DNA from: Verticillium longisporum
Taxonomy: Eukaryota; Ascomycota; Sordariomycetes; Glomerellales; Plectosphaerellaceae
Direction: 5' to 3'
Assembly: GCA_019188255.1 (NCBI GenBank)
Contig: JAETXT010000003.1
Coordinates: forward strand, 4,650,001-4,714,000
DNA: 64,000 bases
Position numbers and translations under genes: made by a program. Below the pieces are notes generated by a model. The model was given only the letters and a program-made list of their open reading frames with translations. It was not told the DNA's origin and did not search any database. This document shows positions 10,446 through 22,534 of the stretch, piece by piece. Each line of letters begins with the position of its first letter. The first letter of the stretch is position 1.

Positions 10446-12268
10446 TTACGCAGAAGCAATGATCTTGGCCGCGGCGACTTCAGCAATGCCATAAGCGGCT
10501 GTTTGGATGTGAGCCGAAGGGATAATGGGAATGATGCTGTTATCAACAACACGCAGGCCGGTGGTTCCGTAGACGCGAAGCTCAGCATCGACAACACCAC
10601 CATCCTTTCGGGGCAGCATGGCACAGGTCCCAACAGGATGATAAAAGCTGCCCATGGCCTTCTTCGCGAACGCGCGCCACTGCTCGTCGGTCTGGACATC
10701 TGCGCCGGGCTCAGTCTCGGCCTCCCAGGTTGCCTTGATGGGTGCAGTTTCGGCGATGCGGCGAGAAAATTTTCCGGCCTCCACAAGAGCAGTAAGGTCA
10801 TACTCGTTGCTCATGAACTTGGGGTCGATGATGGGCTTTCCACGAGGGCTCTTGGGGTCGATATGCACACTACCGCGCGAGAAGGGATGCATGACCGTAG
10901 ACAGGAAGGTTACAAACTTTCCACCAGTGTAGCCGAAGGCGCCGACATAGTTGGCTTCGTAGATAACTTCCACCGAAGGGACCTGGGAGTTGTTGAGGAA
11001 TTGCAGCTTCTTGGCGTCGACCACATTCTTACTGGAGCCGAAGACGTCAGTGGCAATCTTCTTGATCTTAGCCTCAATGCCGAGCTGCTTCCAGTTCATG
11101 AAGCCGTAGGCTGCAGTTGTATACTCGTACAGCGACTGCTTGCCCTCCTGCCACTTCTGCAGTTCGCCTGTGGCGTTGACCCCCGCGTTGTCAAAGATGA
11201 GGTTGTCGAACGAGTCGATGCCATCCTTGAGTCGGTAGGTGTTGGAAACGCGGATGTGGTCCTGGTAGTTCTCGCCCACACCAGGGAGGTTGACAAGGGG
11301 AGTGATGCCGGCGGCCTTGAGAACACTGGGCTGTCCAACTCCCGAGAGCTCAAGAATACCAGGGCTTTGGACAGAACCAGCAGATACAATGACCTCCTTC
11401 TTGGCCGTGATGATGGCACCACAGGGAAGGGTCACGCCAGTCGCCTGGTACGAACTCTTGCGCTTGACCAAATTGACCTTCTCAACCTGAGTATTTGTCT
11501 TGACAATCAAGTTTTTGCCGGCCAGAGGAAGGTAGCTGCTGGCTGAGTAAGATCGAGTGTGCTTTTTAATGTCTATGTTGGTTGGCTGGAAGCCTACTCC
11601 AATGGGCTCACCACCCATGCTCTGGCGGTCGTTGATGTTGATGCCCAACTTGCTTACGGCAGGCTCCCAGAGCCTCAGCACAGGGTATACCACACGATTG
11701 TAGTAGTTGCGGATGGGCCCCTTGAAACCATGTCGGTCGTCGTCGGAGTCGGTAAAGTTTTCCGACTTGGTCATGGCATTGATCATGGTGTTCCAACCCC
11801 ATCCCTTGTTGCCGAACTCGGCCCAGGACTCGTACTCTGGCGCAGACGCGCGGTCGTAGCAAAGGTAGTTCATGGCAGACGAGCCGCCGAGAACCTTGCC
11901 GCGGTTCACAAGAACTGAGCGGCCATCAAGCGCCGACTGTCCTACCGTTGTGAAATTCCAATCGAGCTCAGACCCCAAGATTGATCCCCGGAAGCCAGGA
12001 ACATTGATCCTGAGATCATCGGGAGCGGCGGGACCTGCCTCGACGAGCAAGATCTTCGAATTGGGGAGGCCCAAACTCAGACGCGTAGCGAGAGCGGCAC
12101 CAGCAGTGCCACCTCCCACGACGATCTGCCACCCTGTCAGCGTGCCTGGAACGTGTCAAACCGCTCGAGCGGTACACAGCCTTCACTTACGTAGTCATAC
12201 GAGTCAGGCTCAGCAGAGACACTGCCACTTAGCGCAATGGCCGCAACAAGAGACTGTGAAAGCTTCAT
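10446..12268 (-). CDS. GMC-family FAD oxidoreductase, secreted
   Basis: Exon 1 is 12191-12268, the intron 12126-12190 (65 bp) and exon 2 10446-12125; the product has 585 residues. A signal peptide (MKLSQSLVAAIALSGSVSA) precedes the FAD dinucleotide-binding motif IVVGGGTAGAAL (residues 27-38). GMC signature 1 (GKVLGGSSAMNYLCYD) is at about 102-117, and signature 2 (GSVQSPGILELSGVG) sits mid-protein. The C-terminal catalytic pair is H522 (FYHPVGTCAM) and H565 (SAHIQTAAYG). Length and motifs fit alcohol/aryl-alcohol oxidase or glucose dehydrogenase-like enzymes that oxidise a substrate hydroxyl with FAD outside the cell. The substrate cannot be told from sequence. The gene is complete, with no sign of degradation. 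The start is chosen because it alone supplies the signal peptide and joins in frame to the Rossmann motif. Confidence 0.92.
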
Positions 12269-14419
12269 GACGGATGGTGGTGTTCACTGATTGGCAAAAA
12301 GGTGCAGGAGGAAGCAACGAACTTGATGAGAGTCGCTCGCAAAGGACGCTCACCTTTACCTTCTCTGTGGACGAGGCTTGCAGTGTTTATCAACATGGGG
12401 TAACGGCACCGCTTGCCGGTACAATCGTACCCGGAGCAACGACGGACGTCGCTTCGAGCGTTCAGGTTGCATTGGCCGAGCCTTCTGCAGATAGAGCCAA
12501 TAGTGCTCGATCAATGGCTGGGTGTGGCCTCATCCCGCAGGCGAACAGGCAACGGACGATACTATAGTATACGGTAAGTTTCAATCATTTAACGAGTACC
12601 GACCAGGGAGCCGACCAGGGGGCCCATTATTCATCGACTTCCCCATCGACTGCCCTGGCATTTTATCTATATCTCATTAGCTCGTAGACCAGCCTTATGT
12701 AGGTGATATAATTTTGTGCAAGGAAAGGAACGTCAACTTTTGTACCTTCCTGCCAAGACCCACAGGCAGGGGTCGCAGCTACCTCGGAGGGTATCGAAAT
12801 TTTTGCCCCCAACCATGTACACAATGACCTTGGTGAGCTCAAAGAGCCTGGAAGCAGCCTGTATTCGCGACGAATCAACATTGCAGCTCCTCGCGTACGA
12901 ATGCTCCTCGCCAATACTTCCGAGATTGCCGCCAAAACGTGGGGCTCAGGCAGCTGGTAATGCTGCAGAAGACGGACAGCTTCCTGTAGTCAGGGGCATC
13001 ATGACAGAATGCGTTGCATAATTGGACTTCATTCCCTGTACCGCTACCGGATCACCTGCTTGGTCAGGAAGGAGACATTGGGGCCATGAGGTGGGAGACT
13101 CAGGGCCTGCATCTAGACAAGGTAACAGCTGAAATAGCCGACCGGACCTGTCACCGATGCCCCGACGCCTTGCGGAAGTAACGGCAGGCGGCGGGGAAGC
13201 TCGAGCATGCTGGATCTAGCCTCTGGGAAGAGCTTAGGTTAAGTCAAAACAGGGGTGCTGGATGCAAGCTCTCTGAGCTGCCTGTCGTCCGAGACCCTGC
13301 TGTGTTGGTAAATGACTCGCTCAGGGGGAACCTGGCTTGTCACAAATGGTGTCATTCATTTCGGGCCTTGCTGCAGCGGCTGTGGAAGCCGGTGGCCTTC
13401 CCCGGCCTTGAGTCTAGAAACGAGGGCGCCTGTTGGCGCTTTGTTGCCAGGGTTGTACGAGTGAGCCAACCACTGCGGGGGTGGAGCAGCTTCAAGGGAT
13501 CTGAACCAGGAAAGCTAGAAAGCTTGAAAGCTGGAGCCGCGTCTGTGCGGAGATGGGTAGGCCGCCACACACATCACGGCCATGCCCTGCGCACGTGAGT
13601 GCAATGGCTTCAGGGTCCTGCCATCGCTTCTGTGTACGCATTCGGAGCTGGACCCCTTTTCGGCTACAGTATTCATTGCCATCACGAGAACTGACTCGTG
13701 GATAACAGCAAGGATGGAGAGGCGTGCACTGACCGATCGTGCCATTGCTCTTCTCCGAAAGCCAGCAGAAGCGTGCCTTCGGCAGGGGGCGGCATTTGTG
13801 TAGTTAGCCACTGAGGGGATTTGATATCATCTTTGTTACATCAGTCGCTACGCTGTGGAATGTTCCTGGACAACCTTGACGCCACGAAGACATTCGTGGT
13901 GAAGTCGGCGCATGGCGTACTAACTAATGGTTTGCTGAATGGACTAAGGCGGGGGGGGGGACCTCAGGAGAGGCTTCCAGCTGAAGCACTGAGGATATCC
14001 AACACGCCTCTCCCTCAGCTGCTCCACAGTTGGCCTTGGAGGGAAAGGACCGGAGGCCGCGGATGAAACCGTTGCTCAGGCCTTCTCATGGCCCTTCAGA
14101 CGCCGGAGATCCTGCAAACGCGTGGGTATTCTCGACGCCTCCGCCTGTAGCGTCATCTTATCACTCGCAGATCAACCATTTGCATCGGCCAAAGCGTAAT
14201 TGCAGAACGCATGAAAGACACCAACCCTTCGCATACGGGCTATGTTGATCGACGCCGAGCCCTGTCTTCGCCGATGTCTGTCTGATTGTCCTTTGTAATT
14301 AAGCTACGTCCGATCCTCGTGGCTGTGACCCATCAGGGTACATATACACCACCAGGTCCTGCCAGCCCTACGTGGCCTTCCGAGCCTTCCAGCCTTTTTT
14401 TCTGAATGGACCCTACGAA
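12269..14419. other. Intergenic, no gene recognised
   Basis: Divergent spacer between the GMC and rhodopsin-fold genes. It holds a G10 tract (13951-13960) and several short open frames without family resemblance or codon support. Confidence 0.5.
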
Positions 14420-15756
14420 ATGGCGGATCTGCCTACCATCATCAGGACCGAGACGAGGGGGCCTATGGGTGTCGGTATAGCCGTGGGGTTCATATCTGCT
14501 TCTGTACTTTGTCTTGCAGGTCGATTCTACACTCGTGGAGTGATTCTAGGATCCATCGGCAAAGATGACTGGAGCATACTGGTGGCAACCGTCAGTCTTG
14601 CCTGAGGCGTCTTTCTCTTCTTATGCTGACCTGCCGAGCAGATATTCTCTCTCGTTGACTCCATTGCCATTTGCTTCGAGGTTAAATATGGCCTGGGAAG
14701 ACACTCCGAGAACGTCTCGGCTGCAGAGAGTGCGGAGAACCTAAAGGTCAGTGTCCTATTCAAGAGCTTGGTCAAGGAACCCGCCTCGACCTTGTACGGG
14801 TTGGTTATGGAGTTCAATGATGCTAACTTTCAGACGTACACAGTGGCTCTTGGTTGGTATCCTCAGCTATAACCTGGGTATTAACGTTGTGAAGCTGGGC
14901 TTCCTCTTCCAGTATCGACGAATCTTCGAACAACCAATAGTGCAGAAGGTGTGCTATTGGTTCATCATTTTCGTCTGCATGTGGACGTGCGTACAGGTTA
15001 TTCTTCTGTCGCTCGCATGCCTACCGATCTCGTTCATTGTTCCTAGTATGATCGGGAAATGCCTCGATACACTGCCCATCTGGTATTTCTCCTCCGGCAT
15101 GAGTATGGCGACCGACATTATGATATTCTGCATTCCGATTCCTTCGGTGTTGAAGCTTCAACTCCGTCTGAAGCAGAGAATGCTGGTTCTTGCTGTTTTT
15201 TGCCTCGGCTTCTTGTACGTCGCCCCACCTCAGCCCCATCCTTTGCTGTGCTTGTTGAAGCTAATGATGAGTCTTCAGTGTTTGCATCATCTCGATCTAC
15301 CGCATGTTCACTCTTCGAGCCGGAGTCATCAGCACCGACCCATCGTGGGATAATATTAGCGTCGCAATCTGGTCCTGCCTCGAGCTCAATGTTGCCATCA
15401 TTGCGTCTTCACTACCAACATTGCGCCCCCTTATCGCCCGTATTCTTCCAGGCGCTGGCCTCTCATCCGCCCGCAACTATCGCAACACATACCATCGGTA
15501 CGGCTCGGCATCGGCAGCCATGGCGCATACTGGCTTCCAGTCCACCGAGAGTAGAAGCCAAAAAATGCGCAGCACAAGCACAGAGGAGCTGGCGCTCGAC
15601 GACTTCAGAACCGAAAGTCCTGCTGCCAGTGTCCCAAATGGAATCCATTCCCACGTTTCTTCGGACACAAGCAAGAGTTTCTATCTACAGGACAATCCGG
15701 AGGAGCATCGCATCGTCAAGACAACAGAGATATCAGTGGATGTACGCGAACGATAG
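14420..15756 (+). CDS. Fungal rhodopsin-fold 7TM integral membrane protein (PTH11-like)
   Basis: Four exons (14420-14590, 14642-14746, 14844-15214, 15279-15756) join in frame to 374 residues. Hydrophobic segments follow the pattern of the fungal rhodopsin-like domain. TM1 is around GVGIAVGFISASVLCLAGRF, then comes the KDDWSILVATIFSLVDS junction, then YNLGINVVKLGFLFQYRRIF (a family hallmark), a long extracellular loop, MATDIMIFCIPIPSVLKLQL, CLGFFVCIISIYR, and SVAIWSCLELNVAIIASSLPTLRPL. A Ser/Thr-rich cytoplasmic tail follows (about residues 285-374). The family is abundant in plant-associated ascomycetes and is suspected of sensing surface or chemical cues; ligands are unknown. The second intron uses the CAG at 14841-14843 rather than the one at 14831-14833, because only the former keeps the frame. 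Confidence 0.87.
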
Positions 15757-16963
15757 CGACTAGAAGATCCCTAATACATACAATGTTCCAAGGGTAGTAG
15801 GACATGCAATCACCAATGCACCAACCTTCTATACCACCGAAACTTGGCTTGCAATTAGGTCAGACACCAATGCTTGAGACTGCGAAAAATGTCCGGCAAC
15901 GGCATCCTTTCAGATCACCGGGTTAGTCGATCATCTTGACTGATAATTTGTCCTTCAATCAACGTGCTATGTTTCAGCGTCTACTTCCTGACACCTGCCA
16001 TCCGATATCAGTCTCCCGGAACATGCCGAACAGCAGCTTTTCAGGCGGCAGCCATCGTTTTCATACCCTAAGATTTATAATGTCGGTAGGGGGCAATGAT
16101 CAAGATCGATACGAAGGTCAGACCCGGCGTTTCATGAGGCTACCTCGCGTAGAAGAGTCTTTCCCCACATCTATTGTGTTAACCCGAAACGGTTGTGTTG
16201 ACGCGACGGACGAAGTGGTGAGGCTTCAACAAAACCAATTGTGGTCACGCCATGGATACAGGCTTATGCCTCACATCCTGCCTGAAAATCGTTCCTCAGC
16301 ATCTCTATATCGGTGGTGTGGCATCTCAAAAAGGCATCCAATGCGTCGTCTCAATCACGAGGGCTTTCGAACTTATTCACTCTCGTACACCGCCGTCAGG
16401 CAAAAGCTTCGCCAACCATTACCAAAGCCACACTCGTGCCATGTCATCGCGCGAACGCCTCTTGACAAGAATAAGCCTGGGAGCGTCTGCTTTGGGCTGG
16501 GTGCGGCGCAGGCGATTCGTGAATAGCATCAGTCTGCATAAGGACGGTGATGGCGACCCCAGCTGAAGACGCCCGACCTGATTCGAGGACGATTTCGCTT
16601 ACCAAATAGCCAGACCCTTCGTGGCCAAGTCATCTAAGGCTGAATTAAGCTTATGTCTTGGCAGCGCAATATGGTCACATAACAAACGCCTTGGGATGGT
16701 TCTGTCTTGGTCCCTGCAGCCCGTGACCATCAGCCGCAGCTTTCAGCATCTGGAGAGACACAATGCGCCGCCACCAGGGACCCGGAACGCTCAATGCCGT
16801 ACCTGGACCTAGCGCCACGATACTTTCATGAGCCGTAAATGGACGAAGCGACCGCCGTCTAGCGCCTCAACATGCAGGTTTGCTTGGCAGCAGGCATCTT
16901 TGGTCGAGCGACAACATGTGGGCGCGATGGAATTCTTCTCGACATGCCATACAACGTGTACAG
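15757..16963. other. Intergenic, nothing recognised
   Basis: Spacer between the 7TM gene and the TATA box of the metalloprotease gene. Short open frames only. Confidence 0.5.
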
Positions 16964-16970
16964 TATATAA
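16964..16970 (+). promoter_or_regulatory. TATA box of the M43 protease gene
   Basis: TATATAA stands 104 bp upstream of the chosen ATG at 17074, which supports that start over the upstream in-frame possibilities. Confidence 0.55.
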
Positions 16971-17073
16971 GTCGTCTTTGGGAACAGCAAGCCAGGCAAT
17001 CGAATGTGTCAGCCAGGCTGATAATGCTTCTCTCGGAAGTCATCTTATTCACCCCTCCTTTGTGTCCACCATA

Positions 17074-19110
17074 ATGAGAGAATTCATCAAGTTGACCTTC
17101 GGCCTCCTTCTCCTGTTGGGGCTTCTCGTCTCGGCTCAGGAAGACTCCGCTGCTATTTCGTCAGCTGGCGGCGCGTCGTCTGTTGAGCCAACCCCTTCGG
17201 ACGTACCTGTCGACGTAACCTCCCCTGTCGTAACACCCACTCCGTCCGAAGAGCCAGTCGTCCCAGTTCCTGGCACAGAGTCTCCTTCAGATCAAGGCCC
17301 TGGAGATGGACCGGCTTCTGTTGCCAGCGAGGTTTCCATGAGCGCGCAGACGAGCCCCCTAGTGTCGTCGTCTGATCTCGTCGAGGCCTCTGCAACTTCT
17401 GCCGACGAATCGTCTACTACAGACGCATCAGCTAGCGCCACCCCGACTGAAGGCGAGGATGACGGCGAAGCCGAAGAATACGACTTCGAAGCACGCGAAG
17501 TGACTCCCTTGGAGAGCAGGCCCGATGTCGTCACGGAAGATGAGCTTCTGGCCGAGGCTGAGGCCAATCTACCCGTTATGGAGATCCCCGAAGAAGACGC
17601 CAGAGAGATTGCAGCCCTCGAGGCGAGCATGTTTGAACACTTTGTCAGAAACGACCCTGTCATCAACCCGGAGGACAACATCACGCTTCCTGAATCTGTT
17701 TCGAATTGCGAGCTTGGGCTGGGCAAGCGAGACATGGCCGGCGGCTGGTCTGGCCAGTCGAATTCTAGGGTCATGAGGAGACAAGAGTGCAGACCGGTGA
17801 CACGCCTGGATTGTGATCTTCACATCTGGCATATGCTGTCAGCCAGAGGCGCCAAGCGCCCTGATACTATTGAGACCAGGATCGAGGAGTCGGTCCGTGC
17901 TATTCCTCGGGTACTTCGCCAGCACGTGAAGCTAATGCTGACCAACAACAGGTGGCTTATCTCAAGTCAGTTTTTGAGCCTCGGGGTATTTACTTCAACC
18001 ACGTCAGCACGAACTTCAGGCAGCCCGTCTCGACGACGGCCGATTGGAAAACGCTCAAGAAGAAAGAGTCTAAGCTCGTCAAGTGGCAGACGGCCAGTCG
18101 CGCCGGCGATCACATGGCGCTGAACCTCTGGCTGGTGAACAATCTGGTCCCTGCGGATGGTGTGGAAAAGTCGGGTGGGAACCTCATGGGAGTGCGTTTT
18201 GCTTGCCGCCTCCTGACCATGTGAAGTACTGACAAGTCCTAGTATTCCACATTTCCTGAAATGCAGCGCTGGGCGACCGACGGAATCGTCATGCAGCATT
18301 CCGCCATGGGAACGCCAGCGACAACCTTTGTCCACGAGGTTGGGCACTGGCTGGGCCTGCGCCACACGTTCGGCAACAGGGTTGATGAAGGCGAAACGGA
18401 CTGCCTTGTGGGCGACGGTCTTCGCCGGACGACACACACGCGTGGAGACCGCAGCGTCATCTTCGAATGCCAGCAGCTCCCTTGCAATGAGGAGCGCGGC
18501 GTGATGCGCATCCCGAACTTTATGAGCGTAAGTCGCCGACCTGGATCACTTTCCTAAATCGCGAGTGTCGCTGACAGAAGAGTAGTATTCAAAGTGCAAG
18601 GGCCAGCCGATCAATTCGGGCTTCCACGTTGACCAAAAGGCTGCTATGTTTGCGCGAACCATCAGGTATCGTCGGGCTAACGCTCCAGACGACTGCAGAT
18701 ATATTGATCCCAGAGGTCTCACCATGTATAGCGAGAGGTCTGTTCATAAGCGGTCGTCTATGCAAGATCTCGTGGATGGTAAATGCCCAGACCTAGATGC
18801 AGAGGCGGATCGAATCCAGAATGAACCCGCCGCAGCGCCCAGCGACGACGCAGCAGGCGGTGATACGCAAGGGGGATCAGGGAATGGGAACGACAATAAC
18901 GGCAGCGGAGCTAGTGATCTCGTCATACATTTGGGAACCTGGTGTTTGGTGGGCCTCACTGGCTTCATGGTTGCTTTGATGTCAGGAAAGGGGGGAGCGA
19001 GGGTATCTCAGGTAGTAAGGGATTACAGCATGAAGGACATGGTGCGACGCGTAAAAAAGCTTAATGATAATTTGCATTTCAGCAGCACTCAGCATTCGCT
19101 ACGACAATGA
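17074..19110 (+). CDS. M43 (pappalysin-type) zinc metalloprotease with long acidic pro-region and C-terminal hydrophobic segment
   Basis: Exons 17074-17892, 17952-18191, 18243-18527 and 18586-19110 join in frame to 622 residues. Signal peptide: MREFIKLTFGLLLLLGLLVS. Residues about 22-150 are rich in Ser, Thr, Pro, Glu and Asp (mucin-like/acidic pro-region). The peptidase part begins near residue 245. The extended zinc site HEVGHWLGLRH gives H384, E385, H388 and H394. FMSYSKC after the third splice corresponds to the Met-turn region of M43B enzymes. Family members are secreted endopeptidases. Unusual here are the very long N-terminal region and, after the catalytic domain, a Gly/Asn/Ser linker followed by a hydrophobic stretch (HLGTWCLVGLTGFMVALM) and a basic tail, suggesting membrane anchoring. 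The first donor (GTCCGT) is non-consensus and was chosen by alignment of the surrounding helix; a GTACTT donor 18 bp later is an alternative. Confidence 0.85.
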
Positions 19111-19844
19111 TCACTTGACCATTAGCGGTACGCTCTCTCGAGCTGGAGAGCCTCATCCCCTCCTGGCCCAACGTTGACCGTTGACCATTGGTGGTCTTGC
19201 ACTGATGCCGCGTTTCAGACAGGGCGATATGTTATACTCCCCGCACAAAATAATGAGCCAAGGTAAGGACAAGTATCAGATGAGACCAAGATGTGGATTA
19301 TTGCAAGCTGGGTGATCCTCGAGATACAGAGTATTTGCATGAAAAGCGACTTCAGCTGCGTTTAACATCACAGAAAAGGCTGGTGGAAAGCGATATGTTT
19401 CGATCTTGGTTCGCCTGATCGCAAAGTATAGATTTTGGAGCAAATGCTCCGTACTGTCTTGTAGCATGTTGCTTCTAACAGCCGACAGAAACAAGCGCAT
19501 CGCCAAGACGTTTCTCGCAGCCAAGGACCAGACACAATGATGTCATGCTCGGTCTGGATTTCTATCTCGCCCATCGCTCAGGCACGGACACGAAGATCCT
19601 TCGGCTTGTTTTGTTCCTGCAGAGAATACAGGATCAGATCACGACATGTGAAATTGACGCGTCGCACAATCGCCTCGTGCCTCGTCACACGTCATCCCAG
19701 ATGGTCTTAGGATATATAGACGGCCCATAGCTCAATCCAACCAATCGTTCTCATGCCAAGACACCCATTCACCGAGGCATCCATCCTCGTAAATCATAGG
19801 AAACAACTGTTCATCTTACACCAGGTTACTACGAGTTCATCGCC
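19111..19844. promoter_or_regulatory. Upstream region of the ATP-grasp gene with TATA box
   Basis: No coding potential seen. TATATAG at 19713-19719 lies about 126 bp before the ATG at 19845 and is a reasonable core promoter. Confidence 0.45.
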
Positions 19845-21434
19845 ATGAGGGAAGAGCAATCACCTGCGGGAGGTCGGGATCCCACTGCTGGGCCGTTACT
19901 CCCGACCGTCAAGCTCGATACAACCCTCGCCGACCTCTATCGTCAGGCAGCTCCCCGAACGAAAGCTCGCCGCATCGCCCAGGTCCTCTGCGGCGTGAAC
20001 TCAGGCCTTCCCCTCTCAGCCAAGTTCCCACGAAATACAAAGTATCTCTACCAAGACTCGCCCTTCAACACAACAGCCGCCAAGGCCCCATCTTGCCCTG
20101 ACGAAAAGGCCGCTCTCACCCGCGAGCTTGCCATGAAGTATCTCTCTCTCATCCCTCAGCGCGATGCCTTCATCTCGGGTTCAGCGCCCGTCATACTCTT
20201 CCACATCGACCACGACGATCCGGCCCAAGTCGAACACGACCGCGCCGAAGCCGAAGCTACCGTCTCCGTACTGGATGCTGACCAGAAGCCCGAGCTCGTG
20301 TTCTGCGCCGGGCCAGCAGACATCCCCGTCCAAGAGAAGGGCATCGATGTCATTGCGTATAAGCTCATGGTCGATGGCCTAGAGAAATATGACCTGCTCG
20401 TGCAGCCGGACGTGCACTGGTTCGTCAACTCGAAGGACGCCCTCGCAAAGTCTGGTCTGCCAACGCCAAAGTGCGAGATTATCGACCTCGAGGGCCATGG
20501 CGGGGCGCAGCGCGGCTGCTGCGAGGTGTGCGTGAGCGGCGGTGACGGCGAGGGGAATGAGTTCGTCATTCCCGCCGCGTGCGAGGGAGCGAGGGGCCAA
20601 TGGTTCGCGCAGGAGAGCGAGAGGATTCTGCAAAAGATTGCGCAGAGGAGCCTACCCTTCGTTCTGAAGAACCAGCAAACGTTCGGAGGAGCAGGGACGT
20701 ATGTGATCAGGACAGAGGAGGAGCGTGGGAAGGTAGTTGGTGATCTTCGAGAGGGGGTCTTGAGAAAGCTCATGTCGAGCGTGACAGAAGCGAATGCGCA
20801 TCTGCGGCCGGGCGCCCTCATTCTGTCCGACCTCGTCGACGAGCCGATTGGGGACTACGGCCTGACGTTTTTCGTCACGAAAGAAGAGGCAGAGCCTGTA
20901 TTCCTTGCGGCATCGGAGCAGATGATTGGCGAGGGAAACGCCTGGATCGGCAGCACGATCAATTATCGACGCCAAGATGAGCTCAAGAAAAAGTTCGCTA
21001 AGCTGGTCAAGAAGGTGGCGGCCTGGCTTCGGTCGCACGACTATGTCGGACCGGCTGGGGCGGACGTTCTTGAGACAACGTCCGAGTCGGTCATGGACGA
21101 GGGTGTCGATGATGAACTCACGAGGTACCACATTGTTGATCTCAATGTGCGGACGTCGGGATCTTTGGCGCTGCCGCTCATGAAGACGCACTTCACAGGT
21201 CGGGGTCTCGACAATGCATCCTCGTTCTCCATCAGCTCCAAGCACAGCCGCGATGATTTCGTGACCCTTTTCCGAGACGATTTTGAGTCGGGCAAGATGT
21301 GCATCCTCAGCTGGTATCAGGACCGTGACACTGGAACGAGCCTAGCGGACGTGGCCGTGGGCGCCGCGACGCCAGAGGACTTGAAAAAAGAAATGCAGAG
21401 GGTGCGCGATGCCACGGACGAAGTAACCTTTTAG
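19845..21434 (+). CDS. ATP-grasp domain protein (solid-state culture-specific type)
   Basis: Single exon, 529 residues. The N-terminal half (LYRQAAPRTKARRIAQVLCG..., then a Rossmann-like region with LVFCAGPADIPVQEKGIDVIAYKLMVDGL) precedes an ATP-grasp fold. That fold shows the Gly-rich flap FVLKNQQTFGGAGTYVI (about 270-287), an acidic strand LILSDLVDEPIGDYGLTFFV, and the Mg-binding end DVLETT ... DLNVRTSGSLALPLM (about 405-450). The sequence resembles the fungal group often annotated 'solid-state culture-specific ATP-grasp domain protein'. The enzymes ligate a carboxylate to an amine or thiol through an acyl phosphate; the substrate here is unknown. It faces a PBP2-fold gene convergently, 107 bp away. 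No signal peptide, so probably cytosolic. Confidence 0.82.
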   Translation: MREEQSPAGGRDPTAGPLLPTVKLDTTLADLYRQAAPRTKARRIAQVLCGVNSGLPLSAKFPRNTKYLYQDSPFNTTAAKAPSCPDEKAALTRELAMKYLSLIPQRDAFISGSAPVILFHIDHDDPAQVEHDRAEAEATVSVLDADQKPELVFCAGPADIPVQEKGIDVIAYKLMVDGLEKYDLLVQPDVHWFVNSKDALAKSGLPTPKCEIIDLEGHGGAQRGCCEVCVSGGDGEGNEFVIPAACEGARGQWFAQESERILQKIAQRSLPFVLKNQQTFGGAGTYVIRTEEERGKVVGDLREGVLRKLMSSVTEANAHLRPGALILSDLVDEPIGDYGLTFFVTKEEAEPVFLAASEQMIGEGNAWIGSTINYRRQDELKKKFAKLVKKVAAWLRSHDYVGPAGADVLETTSESVMDEGVDDELTRYHIVDLNVRTSGSLALPLMKTHFTGRGLDNASSFSISSKHSRDDFVTLFRDDFESGKMCILSWYQDRDTGTSLADVAVGAATPEDLKKEMQRVRDATDEVTF

Positions 21435-21541
21435 CCATGAGACGTTTGGGCGTGCGGGAAAACGAGCAGGACAGAGCTGATAGAGATCCGATCATAGACA
21501 CGACGTAGGGACACCTCGAACGTTCTTCATACCCGTGCACA

Positions 21542-22534
21542 TCATGATGCCTCCCTGACGACCATCTGCTCAGGCTGCCTTCCTTTGCCCTCGGCCAAGA
21601 CACCCGCCTTCCTCAAGATGTCCACGCAGTTGTTCACCACCTCGGGCTTGACGCCCTCAACACCCGCCGTAAACTTGACCGTCTTGAGCCACTCCCTCGC
21701 GTCAGCCTCGGAGTAGTCCAGGTTCGTGCTTATCCACCGCACAGTCTCCTCCTGGTTCTCGTTGAAATGCACGATTCCCTTGTCGAGCTTTCCGAACAGA
21801 TCCTTCACCCTCGGGTCCAAGGCGCCCTCACCAGCCAGCGCTGTTGACGCAACAATCTTCCAGCTGCTCCACGGGGTGTAGATCTCTCCCACCCTGCGAA
21901 TCTCGCCCGAGTCGTAGTACTTCTTGGATGTGAAGTGCTCCCACATGAAGTAATCGGCATCGCCCTTGTTGACAGCGTCTCGGAGGTTGGCAAAGGTATT
22001 GAGGATGACCGTGTCGGAGAAGGGCGCAGCGTCTGCGGATCCGAGCCAGCCCTGCTGGTCGGCAAGGACGAAGCCCATGATCTGGCTGCCAGAGCCGATG
22101 CGGGAGACGCCGATGCGCTTGCTTCGGAGGGAGGAGACGGAGGAGATTTCGGGGCGGGAGGACCCTGTCGAGATGGCCCAGCCTGATGCGCGTCAGATCA
22201 TTCCCCGGAACGCACACGATCAACTGCAGAGGAGTGTCGGGTTGCTGGGCAAGGATCGCAAGGGGAACTCACAGAGAGGTGTATCGACGTAGGTGCCAAC
22301 GAGACGGTATCCGCCGTCGCCCTCGACGCCCTCCTTGCCGAGGCCCGCAATCCAGCCTTCAGTGAGGCCGATGCCAATGTCAATCTCACCACCGCGAAGA
22401 GCTGTGATCATGTGGCCTGTGCCGGAGGGGAAAGGCACCAGTGTCGCCTCGAGGCCATAGTGCTGCTGGGCGAAGTGCAAGGGTGCGGAGAAGTGTTCGG
22501 GCACGTAGCCGATGCGGAGCGGTGACGACGCCAT
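21542..22534 (-). CDS. PBP2-fold protein of the Ca3427/NMT1-THI5-like family
   Basis: Exon 1 is 22273-22534, the intron 22183-22272 (90 bp) and exon 2 21542-22182; the product has 300 residues. The start MASSPLRIGYVPEHFSAPLHFA begins directly with the first beta strand of a type-2 periplasmic-binding-protein fold. Conserved pieces include GGEIDIGIGLTEGWIAGL, the spliced TPLCWAISTG, and NLRDAVNKGDADYFMWEHFTSKKYY. These match my recollection of fungal homologues of Candida Ca3427, related to the thiamine-precursor (NMT1/THI5) superfamily. Fungal members are intracellular and their ligands are uncertain. The frame stays open upstream for 75 more codons, so a longer mitochondrial-targeted form is conceivable. 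Confidence 0.85.

Noticed and set aside
10401..11546. Long plus-strand ORF (381 codons) opposite the GMC oxidoreductase
   Set aside because: It lies antisense to a gene with clear GMC motifs. GC-ending codon bias of the true gene removes stops on the other strand; the ORF has no recognisable domain.
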